NCBI GenBank assembly: GCA_964036315.1
Contig: OZ038488.1
Location: forward strand, 61,552,254 to 61,616,253
Length of the DNA stretch: 64,000 bases
Direction of reading: 5' to 3'
Origin: Acanthosepion esculentum
Taxonomy: Eukaryota; Mollusca; Cephalopoda; Sepiida; Sepiidae
Below the pieces are notes generated by a model. It was given only the letters and a program-made list of their open reading frames with translations. It ran no database searches and was not told the origin of the DNA. This document shows positions 43,258 to 54,052 of this stretch, one piece after another. Positions within the stretch are counted from its first letter, which is position 1. Every line of letters starts with the position of its first letter. Made by a program: the position numbers and the translations under genes.

Positions 43258-43525
43258 GTCAATAATGTACCATGCGTGATACATGCTTAGGCGATCAATT
43301 ATATTTCGATACATGACTGACGAGGCAGTATTTGCAATTTCTTTCTGCGGTAGCCATACAACGATATAGAACCCGGTCTGTCCATAGCTGGGGGCGAGGA
43401 GAAGAATAGGATTCATACCTTTTCCAAGTGTATTAGCACGTATGTAATGGATTTGACTGGAATTCGAACTCGGTTCTCCCGATTCCTCAATCCGAGCCGC
43501 TATCCACTACTCCACCTTTATTTAA
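43258..43525 (-). mobile_element. SINE family S1, tRNA-headed long form
   Basis: Starts on the minus strand at about 43522 with GGTGGAGTAGTGGATAGCGG, B box GAGTTCGAATTCCAG, and ends near 43260 with GTATCACGCATGGTAC. Confidence 0.8.
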
Positions 43526-44425
43526 TACCTGGTTTTGGAGGCCTCAAGAAAAATAAACAGTATTATATAGGAATTACGTTTTAATATATATTTTTAACTC
43601 CGTAATAAATAACTATGCTATAATTCCACTACTGATGAGAACTGGATTATGTTTTATTTAAAATCATTATTGTATCCTTTCTCCGGCGTAGACGTGTATA
43701 TACGTTTTTACCGACACGGACGAATAAAAACGTCCAAAACATAACGTTCAAAAACCAGGTACAAACGTGTTTATACGTCGATCTTGATTCTTTTTTATGC
43801 TCTTCTGAGCTTGAAACGAATCCAGCTGTCATCTCATACGTCTGTTAGAGGCGTTAGCCATCGCTTCGCTACTAAGGTGCCTTAGTTTCTTAGTTACTAT
43901 ATTAAAAACAATTAAAAATATTCGTCTGAAAATGAAACGCTTTTCCCAAAATAATTGGTTAACCTAGAATGATGTTCGGCGTCCGAGGGTATTCAAATGT
44001 CAGAAATATTACTTTCCCATTGTGATTAATGTATATTTTAACATTTTTTGGAAGCCATGATTAATCTGCGAGACAAGATTCTTGTAAATTTCAACGGGAT
44101 TTTATCAAATTTGGAGAGGGAAACAGAGTTACCGGATAACAGACAAACACTACAAGCAAATGTATTTTTCATTATATTTTTAATAAAAGTAATATTCTCT
44201 GAAATCCTGTTATCATTAAACCAACTACTCTATTCTCCATTTTTATAATGGATTCTATATTTTTAGAAAACTTTTAATTAGTGTTTAAATATATCGCTCT
44301 GCAGATATCAATCATAGACTAATCAATATTCAATTTAAATGATAAATATTAAAATTAAATCTGCTTCATATAAGCCAAAGCAATTTTTTTTCAAAAACTT
44401 AGCATTAGGCTATTTTTCTTCGAAT
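43526..44425. other. No recognised feature
   Basis: AT-rich DNA. The frames 43647-43832 and 44048-44248 match nothing known. Confidence 0.35.
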
Positions 44426-44431
44426 AATATG

Positions 44432-44718
44432 CTACGGTGAAGTAATGGATATCGGTTCGGATTGAGGAATCGGAGAGCCGAGTTCGAATTCCAGTCGAAT
44501 CTGTTACATTCACTTACGTGCTAAAACCATTGGGAAAGGCATGAATCTTTTTCCCCAAGCTATGGGTAAATAGCAGGACAGACCTGGTTCTATAGCCTGG
44601 TCTACCGCAGAAAGAAATGGCAACCTACTGCGGAAAAAAAGGTCTGCCTCGCTAGTTATGCATCAAAAGATACATGATCGCCTAAGCGTGTATCACGCAT
44701 AGCACATAACTGACTGAT
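44432..44718 (+). mobile_element. SINE family S1, tRNA-headed long form
   Basis: tRNA head GTGAAGTAATGGATATCGG, B box GAGTTCGAATTCCAG, body GCATGAATC and AGCTATGGGTAAATAGCAGG, 3' module TCTACCGCAGAAAGAAATGG, end GTATCACGCATAGCACATAA. It abuts the 3' end of a LINE-A relic in opposite orientation. Confidence 0.8.
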
Positions 44719-44719
44719 A

Positions 44720-45365
44720 TCTGCCACATTTGTTCAGGACGATGGCGATTATGGATCTCCACAACTTTCTGTCCTTTGTAGATCTTAGTATATATATATA
44801 TATTTTTTTTTTGCTATCACTATCATCCTGTTCCGCCATATATTGACAGAAGCTCACGAAGTAGGTTATGTGTTGTTTTCGTCTTCCCCACTTGCTTTTA
44901 ATAGGACCTTTGAGTGTTAAACTTTCTAAGCCCTCTTTCCTCACTACGTGCCGTACAAATTTCAACTGTCTCTTTCTGATGTTAAGCATAAGGGTCCTTT
45001 TTGTTTTCATTTTCTCTAAGACTGATATTTTCAGTCCATCGTCTCCTCAGCCTCCTTCAGTAGAAACACATTATTGTTGCTTTATCTGTGAGGAATTTGT
45101 CCAGTATTCACTGCCCTATAGGAGGATTGATGCTACAAAACATCTCAGTACTCTTTTCTTTGTTTCTAACGAGATTTTCCTGTTTCTTGATACTTTGCTT
45201 AGATTTTGGAAGGCATCTTACACTATACCAGTGCGCCTCAGGATTTTGGATGTCACACTTTTCGTACTCTGCTAAAGCTATTCTCAGCTATTTAAATTGT
45301 TGTATTTGTTTGATTTTGGTATCGCTAATCTGTATGTTGAAATGTTCCGTTGGACTATTATCCAG
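44720..45365 (-). pseudogene. LINE-A reverse transcriptase relic with intact tail
   Basis: Minus strand: KTKRTLMLNIRKRQLKFVRH, RKEGLESLTLKGPI, then a 3' end with LWRSIIAIVL. Upstream fragments include KSKQSIKKQENLVRNKE. The tail stretch of about 60 codons is open, and the rest is broken. Confidence 0.75.
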
Positions 45366-45369
45366 GTAA

Positions 45370-45955
45370 TAAAATTAAAATTAAAACGTCAATTCATTTT
45401 ACTTTTTACTTAAAATGTAAATAATCATTACTCTAAATTGTAACGTTTTGCTATCTACCGAATTTAAATTAATTACATATTTACTTATAGCATTTTCAGA
45501 GAATATATTTTGGTTGTTAAGATGCAAAATGTGAAGGGTTTATTTGGTTTCGGCATTTAGATATGAAAATTGTTGGTTTTAATCCATAGTGGGAAAGACT
45601 GTAAAACGCTTTCGCCTCCCCTTTTATAGGTAGAAGCACGCAAATGCATGTTGTTTTTTTCCCCAGCCAATATAATAGACCGGTCCTCGTCTTTATTTGA
45701 CTCAGTCCCGATCTGTCTTGTCTCGTAGTCAGAACGATTCAGTCGCTTGTCCGAACTTGCTTTTGTGTGTCAATTCAATTTGTTGGACAGTTCTGTCACA
45801 TTTGCATTTAACCAAGGCTACTCACTCCACAAAAACTATAAAATATATTATTGTACACCAATTGTCATCTCTACATATAAGTGATATGAATCTATTATTT
45901 TCTTTGATGCTTAAAGTCGAGTGCAAAAATATATTCGTTAAGTACATCCCGAAAA
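45370..45955. other. No recognised feature
   Basis: The frame 45697-45963 matches nothing I know. Confidence 0.35.
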
Positions 45956-45956
45956 A

Positions 45957-46330
45957 ATGTTAGAAAAACATGATCTACATGGAAAGGATATGCAGATTAA
46001 ACATCACTTCAATTGGGAACAACTAGATACGGATAGAAAATACATAAATATAGAAAATAGTGTGTGTCAAGATTGCTTTCATTTGCTTTCAATTAACTTT
46101 TACAGCGACATGATTATAGACAAACCACTAAGATTTATCATCAACAGACACAACCTTAGGAAGATACGATATGTTGATGGCATAGTCATAAAGAAATCTC
46201 AAAGAAATATTAGACAAGGGAAATAAAGGAAAAATAACTAATAATTAAACACAAAAGGCAAAATAGACAGCCTATGGTGAGCACTACATGTTTGGGACGT
46301 CAAAATCAACTAAATACAGAAATTTAAACT
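45957..46330 (+). pseudogene. LINE-A reverse transcriptase palm relic, YVDG in place of YADD
   Basis: Reads HGKDMQIKHHFNWEQ, then SVCQDCFHLLSINFYSDMI, then NLRKIRYVDGIVI. These match the LINE palm motifs GKDIQII-NLYWEQ, GVRQGC-LSP-LFNLYSE and the catalytic YADD box. The two aspartates of the box are reduced to one, so it is dead even where the frame is open. This is the only catalytic-domain piece in the window. Confidence 0.75.
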
Positions 46331-46549
46331 TTTGAGATTGAGCCATAGAAGACAAAGAAATGTGTAACATCAAGACTCGAAGGTGGAAATGAACAGTAAT
46401 AATTAAAGGTTCGGATATTTCTTAGAAATAAAAAATGTGAACTTTCTTTCTAACCCCATATATCCCAGTGTTTAAAAAAGCGTCTCCGCGTCCTTGTGGG
46501 TGACACATTATTTTCCACCTTGTAACCCATTTTCCCTCAGACGGGTTGT

Positions 46550-46895
46550 GCCAAGCCTCTCACTGCCCTATCAATATGTCCATGAAAACTGCTCGAACGA
46601 ACTGCGTTATTTGGTTCCACATTTCGAAAATTCACGGCTAGGACCTGCCATGCCATTCTGATTGTAGCAAACCACCCACATTCTCTCTGTATTTCATTGG
46701 TGAGAAGTAAGTTCCACTCGGGCAACTTCTTAATACGAACCACGGCTCTGTGGAACCAAACTCTCAAGATGGTATTTACCCGATCACTAAAACCATAACC
46801 TGTTCAAGTCTAGTGTTAACTGTTATCTTCACACACATATCACCAGAAACTGTGACTTTTACTTTGTAATCTACCTCTACTTTACAGAGTGAACA
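46550..46895. repeat. Dispersed repeat R3
   Basis: Second copy of the repeat at 30180-30500. The minus-strand frame of 76 codons is not recognised. Confidence 0.6.
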
Positions 46896-46959
46896 TCACT
46901 GCAAAAATACAAAAAAATACTTTCACAGAGATGAAGAAAAAAACGTAAAACATAGAACA

Positions 46960-47215
46960 TACTGCAGATATAGTGAAGAAAGTGTGTTTGGAGAGTTTAA
47001 CACTCACATCGAAGGCAAACGAATCAGAGGAAAACAGGGAGCGAATCTAGTTGATGATTTTGAAACAACAGAGAGCAGGACACGGGCCAGAAATACAAAG
47101 ATATATGTAAAGGATTAAGATTTCAGAAGAGCAGAAAACATTCAGAGATAAAGAATAAAAGTCCTCTGAAAAACAAAAGATAGTTATACTGAAGAATTTG
47201 AAAATACCATAGATG
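46960..47215 (+). pseudogene. LINE-A 3' end relic
   Basis: Fragment EFNTHIEGKRIRGKQG matches the ENLTLTGRIEGKRGRGRQR tail of LINE-A. Confidence 0.5.
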
Positions 47216-47234
47216 GAACAAATACATCGAGTCA

Positions 47235-47957
47235 ATTGCTTCATCCACCGCAAGGAAAGTTAGCTCTCTGTGCCGGGCCAGGAAATTTTTCTCACCGGAA
47301 TAGATCCTCCAAATCTATAAATCAACCATTCGCCCTTGCACGGAGTATTGCTGCCATATATGGTCTGGAGCCCCTGCTGTTTGCCTCAGGGTTCTTGATA
47401 AGATCCAGAGACGGATATGCAACGTAATTGGCCCTGATCTGTCATCTCGTCTGCAGTCGCTCTCTCACAGCCTCGCTCTGTCTTTTTTACAAATACTTTC
47501 ACGGTAATTGCTCCGAGGAGCTGCTTTCGCTGGTTCCCAGGCCTCATGAATTTAAGCGTCCTACGAGGCTGGCATTCCGTTCCCACCCCTTCACCGTTGA
47601 AACTGTTAGATGTAGACGTCTCTTCTACTCCAATAGCTTCATGTCTCGCACATCTCGCCTGTGGAACTCCCTTCCCTATTCCTGTTTCCCTGACAAATAT
47701 AATCTCCAACTATTTAAGTGTAACGTCAATCGACATCTCCAGTTGCCTTGATCTATCCACTTCCCTTCTCCACATCCTTTTCCCCTTTCATTCCTATCTG
47801 CTCTTGCTCCAAATCTTCAGTAACCCCCTTGCCTTGATCTACCCTCCGTCTTTCTCCACACCCTCTCCTTTACCACTCCTATCTGCTTCTCCTCCAAACT
47901 TTCTGTAACCTCTTGCGTGCTAGTGGCTTCCAGCCTTGCTTGTGGTGAAAAGCTTAA
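47235..47957 (+). pseudogene. LINE-B reverse transcriptase 3' end, best copy
   Basis: Reads LDKIQRRICNVIGP (with a frameshift), SRSLTASLCLFYKYFHGNCS, EELLSLVPRPHEFKRPTRLA, then FMSRTSRLWNSLPYSCFPDK and FKCNVNRHLQLP with a stop. It is followed by about 200 bp of pyrimidine-rich 3' UTR ending in GGCTTCCAGCCTTGCTTG. Five other copies share this end. 5'-truncated and frameshifted. Confidence 0.8.
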
Positions 47958-47959
47958 AA

Positions 47960-48330
47960 AAAGTAATTCGGAGAAGAATAGAAACTACAATGGAAATGAA
48001 GATAAAAGTCAGTCAGGAGAGCTGAAATTATTTGCAAAGATAGTAAGGAAAGAAGGATTTGAGAAATTAAGACTCTGAAGAAACTGAAAGTAATAGAATA
48101 GAAGGGAATCACCAATTTTGCAACTGAGTAAATGAATAGCGGAAGACGTATAACAGAGAGACTTTTGCCAACAAGGAAAGAGGGAGATACAGATGTAAGT
48201 TTCAGAATACATAGGGAGGAGAGAAGGCTTGGAGAAGTAAACACTCAGAAGGAACTGTAGGTAAGAGAAAAAGAGGAAAACACCTACTTCGCGACTATCA
48301 CGTATCGCAAAGACAAAGAGAAGTCGTAAA
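47960..48330 (+). pseudogene. LINE-A 3' end relics
   Basis: Two decayed tail fragments, one near 48210 reading REERRLGEVNTQKEL, like the RKEGLENLTL tail. Confidence 0.4.
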
Positions 48331-48800
48331 TGTGTAATGCATTTTTATACATATATATATATATATGTAGCGGCTGCTAACATCCGGACCGGACATGGCA
48401 AAAGCGAGAAAGTTGTACACATTTTCTATTGGTTAACATGAAATGATTTATTCAGCCTTCGAGCTAATAACGCTTATTAGCTCCGTGACCTTTGTATAAT
48501 CTCAAACCTACGTTCAGTGAATAGTTATCTGAACTTGAGCCCACCCATCATGACGGCACTAGGAAAGGAATATCTGCTAAGTAAAACAATGTGCAAAACG
48601 TGTGGTCTCTCAGACATATAACCAGAGATAATCGGTTTTACTGATATCCACCGAACAAAGATCTTGTTTACAAACAGCGCTGTCGTTGATAATTCCGTGT
48701 TGATAATTTAGCGCCAACAATTCCGCGTACAGAAACTAGCAGTCTGTTAGTAGTTACGTCTATCACCAAGATACCAACACAATATATGTATACATACATA
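48331..48800. other. No recognised feature
   Basis: Mixed DNA with a 12-base TA tract near 48352. Nothing recognised. Confidence 0.35.

Positions 48801-48802
<2 letters not shown>

Positions 48803-48869
<67 letters not shown>
48803..48869. repeat. (TA)n microsatellite
   Basis: Pure TA tract of about 67 bases. Confidence 0.95.
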
Positions 48870-48871
<2 letters not shown>

Positions 48872-48980
48872 AAAAAGAAAGAAGATGTATGACAAATAAG
48901 AAAAGTTTTTTTTTTCTGACGGGTTTCGTCCGTTAGGACTTCAGCGGATGAAACGCGTCACAAAAGCTTTTTCCAGTTTG

Positions 48981-48983
<3 letters not shown>
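48870..48983. mobile_element. Ribozyme-centred foldback between TA tracts (F5)
   Basis: ATGACAAATAAG on the left and its inverse CAGTTTGTCAT on the right bracket a decayed double hammerhead. Minus strand (48943-48914): CTGAAGTCC, GGAC, GAAAC, CCGTC. Plus strand: GGATGAAACGCGTCA. It resembles canonical CTGATGAAGTCC hammerheads with TG lost from the core. Confidence 0.45.

Positions 48984-49035
<52 letters not shown>
48982..49035. repeat. (AT)n microsatellite
   Basis: Pure AT tract directly after the F5 element. Confidence 0.95.
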
Positions 49036-49037
<2 letters not shown>

Positions 49038-49220
49038 ACTTGAAACGCTATCCATATAGGACACTCATATTATGTAAGACACATCACCTAGCACCCATAT
49101 TTTCCTTGAATAAGATTTCTTGAATATTCAGGACGGTGGACGAAATGAATAAATATACTGTTTGATAAATAAATGTAGCGTCTACTCAAATATGAGTGTC
49201 CACCAGGGATAACAATTAAA

Positions 49221-49223
<3 letters not shown>
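49036..49223. repeat. Unclassified insertion between two TA tracts
   Basis: Ends carry an inverted pair: GGACACTCATATT near 49057 and AATATGAGTGTCC near 49188-49201. No ribozyme core is seen. Confidence 0.45.

Positions 49224-49283
<60 letters not shown>
49224..49283. repeat. (AT)n microsatellite
   Basis: Pure AT tract of about 60 bases. Confidence 0.95.
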
Positions 49284-49285
<2 letters not shown>

Positions 49286-49559
49286 CAATGAATCATTCAG
49301 AAAGTAAATTAGTAAAATTAATGATATAAAATGGCGAAATGTCCTTGCTAACTAAATTTTATTATACAGTTTATAATTAAAAAAAACAAGGATCATAGCA
49401 TTCATCGAGTGATTAGAAGGTTAATGTATCTTTAAAATTTTGTTAGCGAAGGGATTTCACCATTTTATATTATTAACTTTACTAAATTACTTTTTGGCTG
49501 CTTGGCGTTAGTTTACGTTTGTAAAAACAATACGCTAGATTTGGCGGTTTCGTTCTGTC

Positions 49560-49716
49560 GAGTAAAGATGGCTCAGTGATAGAATCACTGACTTACTTCA
49601 GATCGATTGGGTTTCGATCTGGGCTTGGAGCATTCGGTTGTCTAGTCGCACTGAGGAGCTGTTATACAGAGAAACAGTACTGTCTGCGAATGATATATAT
49701 ATATATATATATATAT
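49560..49716 (+). mobile_element. Ribozyme SINE (family S4) with (TA)n tail
   Basis: tRNA-like head with A box GATGGCTCAGTGATAGAA and B box GGGTTTCGATCTGG, then a 25-nt linker, a complete type I hammerhead (49646-49689), GAATGA and an AT tract 49693-49716. Transcription would be by Pol III from the internal boxes, by analogy with other tRNA SINEs. A second copy follows 110 bp downstream in the same direction. Confidence 0.8.
49646..49689 (+). ncRNA. Hammerhead ribozyme, type I, in a SINE
   Basis: Stem I TCGCA (49646-49650) with TGCGA (49685-49689), 5 bp. Core CTGAGGA (49651-49657). Stem II GCTGT, TAT loop, ACAGA (49658-49670), four pairs with a G-A mismatch at the base. GAA (49671-49673). 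Stem III ACAG, TA, CTGT (49674-49683). C17 at 49684, triplet GTC, cut predicted after it. Compared with 49979-50021 stem I has two compensating base-pair differences. Confidence 0.75.
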
Positions 49717-49827
49717 TGGCTCCTGAAAAATTAATTTCGGTTGAGCTTTTTGGTTTGAGGTGTGGGTTTGTAAACAGTGACTATTTAAAGCTAATATTGC
49801 ACGACTCTTCGGCAGAATTGAGTCACT

Positions 49828-50022
49828 GTCAGTCACTGTGTGTTTATCTAAATCTAAAAATAAACACGCTAAAATTCACCTTCACCCCTGCCGTGCGCCG
49901 ACGGCTTAGTGGTAGAAGTTCCGACTGACGCAAATTCAGTCGGGTTTCGATCCTAGCTAGAGGCAACCGGACGTCTAGCCACACTGATGAGCTGTGAAAC
50001 AGCGAAACAGTCTGTCTGTGGA

Positions 50023-50023
<1 letters not shown>
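49828..50023 (+). mobile_element. Ribozyme SINE (family S4), full-length copy
   Basis: Aligns end to end with the inverse of 7086-7262. Order: a 65-nt leader with CACTGTGTGTTTATCTAA, tRNA-like part with A box GACGGCTTAGTGGTAGAAG and B box CGGGTTTCGATCC, linker, hammerhead 49979-50021, then GATGA running into (AT)n. About 195 bp, no coding capacity. Confidence 0.85.
49979..50021 (+). ncRNA. Hammerhead ribozyme, type I, best in window
   Basis: Stem I CCACA (49979-49983) with TGTGG (50017-50021), 5 of 5. Core CTGATGA (49984-49990). Stem II GCTGT, GAA, ACAGC (49991-50003), 5 of 5 with the canonical G-C closing pair. GAA (50004-50006). Stem III ACA, GTC, TGT (50007-50015). C17 at 50016, triplet GTC, cut predicted between 50016 and 50017. 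All conserved core bases are present. Confidence 0.88.
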
Positions 50024-50100
<77 letters not shown>

Positions 50101-50101
50101 C
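50024..50101. repeat. (AT)n then (GT)n microsatellite
   Basis: AT repeat 50024-50086, GT repeat to 50101, directly joined to the SINE end. Confidence 0.95.
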
Positions 50102-50109
50102 TCATTCGC

Positions 50110-50945
50110 ATACACACACAGATATGTATGTATATATGACAAACTGGAATATTTCGTATGACGAATCCTAACTGGACTGAGTAGCTCCCACTCAAATATG
50201 ACAACAGTATTCCATTTTCGGCCTGATATAGGTACTGTATTATTTTAATATCCTTCCTAATTTGCTATATTGTATTGAAAAATGGTCATCTGTGGTTATT
50301 ACAGAGGAAGAAAACAAAATTCATTATATTCTGAGGACTAGTTGGTTCAATAAACAATCCAGTATATTCAACGAAGATGATAAAAATCGATGCTTGGAGT
50401 TCAATTCTGTGTTTACATCTAAAGCAACCTGGAATAAATGATAAAAATCGATGGAATCCTGTAGAGTTAATAGAGAATTAATTTGCTAACGGCCTTCGTA
50501 CTACCAGAATTAAGAAAAAGTTAAATATTTCAGCAAAATGGCGTACCTTACCTTACATCGCATGCAACTAAAGAGTTTCTTATTGTTAAATGTCAAATAT
50601 CCAGATATAGCTATTTTGAACATAGCAACAGAATATAGTCAGATCCCATATTACGGATAGGAAACATAGAAGCTTGGTTTAGTTCCGTTTACTTTGGTTT
50701 TACGGCATATCAACACCACAATGGGTAATTTAAAGCCAAGAAGATTTTTAGGATTGTATGAATAGAATATGAATTTTTTGTAAGAAATCAGTTTGGAGAT
50801 CAGGTTTCAATGACGTATTTTTGTAAAGTTTTTTTTCAACTGCCAAACGTGTGGCTGATAACATTTTTTGAAAATGTATTTCTTGAATTTTTACTATAAA
50901 AATATTTTTTATACTTTCCTAGTGTTTTGACTCTATTTTTGGATG
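50110..50945. other. No recognised feature
   Basis: Near 50135 a TATGACAAACTGG start resembles the F5 edge, but no ribozyme core follows. The remainder is unrecognised. Confidence 0.35.
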
Positions 50946-50949
50946 TTAA

Positions 50950-51098
50950 ATATTTGCCCATAGCTGGGACCCTAACATATGCTACTGTCCCGGTTGAAGG
51001 TGGACCTAGGAACAACAACAATTAATAGGTTGTTCCACGCTCCTCAAAACTTCACGATCAGAGGCCTTGCTGCCGGATGTAGTTTATCGTCATAATTA
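50950..51098 (-). repeat. Dispersed repeat R1
   Basis: Minus-strand copy of R1 (plus-strand reading begins TTTGCCCATAGCTGGGACCC and ends GTAGTTTATCGTC). Confidence 0.65.
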
Positions 51099-51119
51099 GA
51101 ACGGAAAGGGAAGCATAAC

Positions 51120-52080
51120 TGTGAAAACACAACTAGAAAATATAGTAAAGGAAAGCTGGAAGAAAGGACTAAAGATCATAAACTTTTTGAATTTTTACGA
51201 TGGATTCTGGGCTTTTATTTCAAGATCAATTTTTTTTGGTGGGGGGTTATTAATGTTGAGTATTAGTTCTTTGGACTCATGGGAGAGAATATTGTTCTTT
51301 ATTGTTCAAGATTATTCTCATCTCAGTTACGAATACATATGTCATCAGCATAGTCCCCATTGGCCTCCTGGCGGAAAGCAGGATCGTTGTTTTCTTTTGG
51401 TAGATTTGTTTGGAATTTGGTGTGGAATTATTAAGAAAGAAAGAATGTATGGTTGTCAGCAAGAGAAAACCTCCAAGATGCCAGCTACGAATGTGGAAAT
51501 CAAGTAAGTGCAAACATTTAAGCACCTTGGAAGTGTTTTATTCAGATGACGGAAGAAATAACACCGAAATCCGAAGCCACATTGGTATAGAGAAAGATGC
51601 CTTACACAAAGCTAAACAAAATATTAAGAAACAGGAATATTTTGTTAGAAAAAATACTACAATATTACGTAGTTAATAATTAATTATCTTCTATGACAGT
51701 GAATCTCCACACAAATGAAGAAAGACTTGAGGTAACAGCGATGTGGTTCTACAGAAGAACGCTGAGAATACCTTGGACAGAGTATGTTAGCAATGAGGAA
51801 GTTTTAAGTCAATCGTAAACAAAAAGGACGCTCATATTTAGATTCAGAAAGACGCTGCTGTAATTTCTATGCAACGTAATGATAAAAGAAGGCTGGGAAA
51901 TTTGACACATACGGGGCAAACTGAAGACAAGACGGACAGAGGGAAACTGCGAGTTGCCCTACTAAATAAGCATGTGTCAATGGATAGCAGAATATGGGGA
52001 AGTAGTGTAAAAATACAATACTCGCTGATAGGACATTGTGGAGAGTCATGATACTCCGCACCCCAAACTGACATGATATA
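51120..52080 (+). pseudogene. LINE-A reverse transcriptase relic
   Basis: Fragments in order: ERTKDHK near 51170, MYGCQQEKTSKMPATNVEIK, HLSTLEVFYSDDGRNNTEIR, HIGIEKDALHKAKQNIKKQE, AMWFYRRTLRIPWTEYVSNE, TKRTLIF. These are the post-palm LINE-A motifs. About 250 bp between 51185 and 51430 looks foreign or badly decayed. Several stops. Confidence 0.75.
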
Positions 52081-52905
52081 TAGAAAAAGAAGAAAATGAA
52101 GACGAGGCTGTAGTTTATGCTATTTAGCTCATGTTAATTGCCGGTTACGATTTTTAATATCCATTTCATATAAACGCTGATGTCACATATAGAATGTATT
52201 TATAAATACGATTCAGCGTAACAACCAAAGAGTAAACATAAAAAGACAGGAGGATCGGTGATGAAGATCGGAAAACGGCCACGGTCTGTCTCCTTTAAAT
52301 CAATGACGTGATAGAAAAATGATTCAAGCGATCTACTGTGCGTAAAACATCAGGGTAATATTCGGTAGTAGTCCCACGCAGGCAACCCTACCGTGTTAAG
52401 CCTAACCCAGAATAGAACATGGCAAAGACATATGTATAATCCATTCCCAGCCGACTACTAAGAATGGTGGAAAATCAAAAGCACCTACTTAGATTCGAGA
52501 AAATGAAATAAAGCATGGCGGATCATATAGGGTTGGAAAATTGCTCAACAACATCTAAACAGAAAAAATAAACACTATAGAATCAGACCCATGAAGGAAT
52601 CAGTTTATGATTATCTCTTTAGTAATCCTAACAAAAATATAAATACAATAGAGGATCCATTAGATTAGAAAAAATGAACACTGTATCCAAATAATATGAG
52701 TCTCTTATAACACCGGAGCATGGCTAAAAATGAAAGAATTGCAAAAGAAAAAGAATAATGGCAGAGGAAGGAGTCAAATTAAAGAGCAAGACAACAGTAG
52801 TCGTAAGGATTGAAAAAGAACATTAGCTTAGTAAAACAGCAAAAGCTTAATGTCTGAGCGCATGTATTTGGATGTAAATGGGGAATATATAAGGCCATTA
52901 ATAAT
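52081..52905. other. No recognised feature
   Basis: A-rich DNA with no convincing gene or repeat. Confidence 0.35.
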
Positions 52906-52913
52906 TCAGAATA

Positions 52914-52957
52914 AAGTTTCGCTCGACATGTTTGGCCATTAAATCGACGTCTTCAGA
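52914..52957 (-). ncRNA. Hammerhead-like relic
   Basis: Minus strand: CTGAAGA, a partly paired stem II around TTTAAT, GGCC, AAAC (G12 lost), self-complementary ACATGT, C. Resembles ribozyme ends of Penelope-like elements but clearly decayed. Confidence 0.3.
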
Positions 52958-53021
52958 ATAAATATTTCATTAGAAAAAAATCTATTTTAGTCAAAATAAA
53001 AGTGACTTTTTTAAAAGGCAA

Positions 53022-53545
53022 TTCACACCAAGCAAGGCGAGAGTGCCACTAGCACGCAAGGGGTTACAGAGGATTGGTTACAAGGGTAAAGAAGCGGGTT
53101 TGAAGAAACGTTACAGAGAAGGACGAGGAACAAGCTGAGGGTGTCAGATCTCGATTGACATTACACTTGAATATTTGAAGATTATAATCATCGGGGAAGC
53201 AAGTAGGAAGTGAGTTCCACAGACGGGAAGTGCTGGAGAAGAAGTTGTTTGGGGGTGGGGGAAGAGACGGTTACATTTGACCGTTTCGAGAGTAAAAAGG
53301 TGGGACCGAGATGCCAGCCGTGTAGCTCGTTTAAATTCATGTAGTCCGGGAACCAGCGAAAGCAGCTCGTCAGAACAGTTTCCGTGAAAATATTTGTAGA
53401 AGAGTCAGAGGGAGGCCACAGCATGTCTGTGGGATAGAGATTGTAGACTAGATGCCAGATCAGGACCTAGCATATTCGTCACTGGATTTTGTCAAGGAAC
53501 TCGAGACGTACAGCGGGAGCATCAGACTTACGTTAAAGGAGCGAA
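53022..53545 (-). pseudogene. LINE-B 3' end relic
   Basis: Minus strand contains fragments of IQRRICNVLI-like sequence, STNIFTETVLTSCFRWFPDY and the shared 3' end (plus-strand reading CAAGCAAGGCGAGAGTGCC). Heavily frameshifted. Confidence 0.65.
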
Positions 53546-53769
53546 AGATTGATTTTTAATTAAACTGTAACTTATATACATATCCATAATAAATGTATAT
53601 TTAATACATATATAATTAAATATATATATATATGTGTGTGTGTATGTGTGTGTGTGTTTGATAAAATGTAGTTTGAAGGAATATGATATTTATCGTTAAA
53701 ATTGCTCAATAACCGGGATAGACCGCAATAGGGATTGAACACTGCATTCAAGCATGAAAGACTATCGAG

Positions 53770-54010
<241 letters not shown>

Positions 54011-54048
<38 letters not shown>
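54011..54048. repeat. (TA)n microsatellite
   Basis: TA tract abutting a transposon relic. Confidence 0.95.

Positions 54049-54049
<1 letters not shown>

Positions 54050-54052
<3 letters not shown>

Noticed and set aside
45697..45963. 88-codon frame before the LINE palm relic
   Set aside because: No LINE motif and no similarity I can recognise.
50130..50215. F5 ribozyme element starting TATGACAAACTGG
   Set aside because: The edge matches, but no CTGANGA or GAAAC pair follows on either strand.
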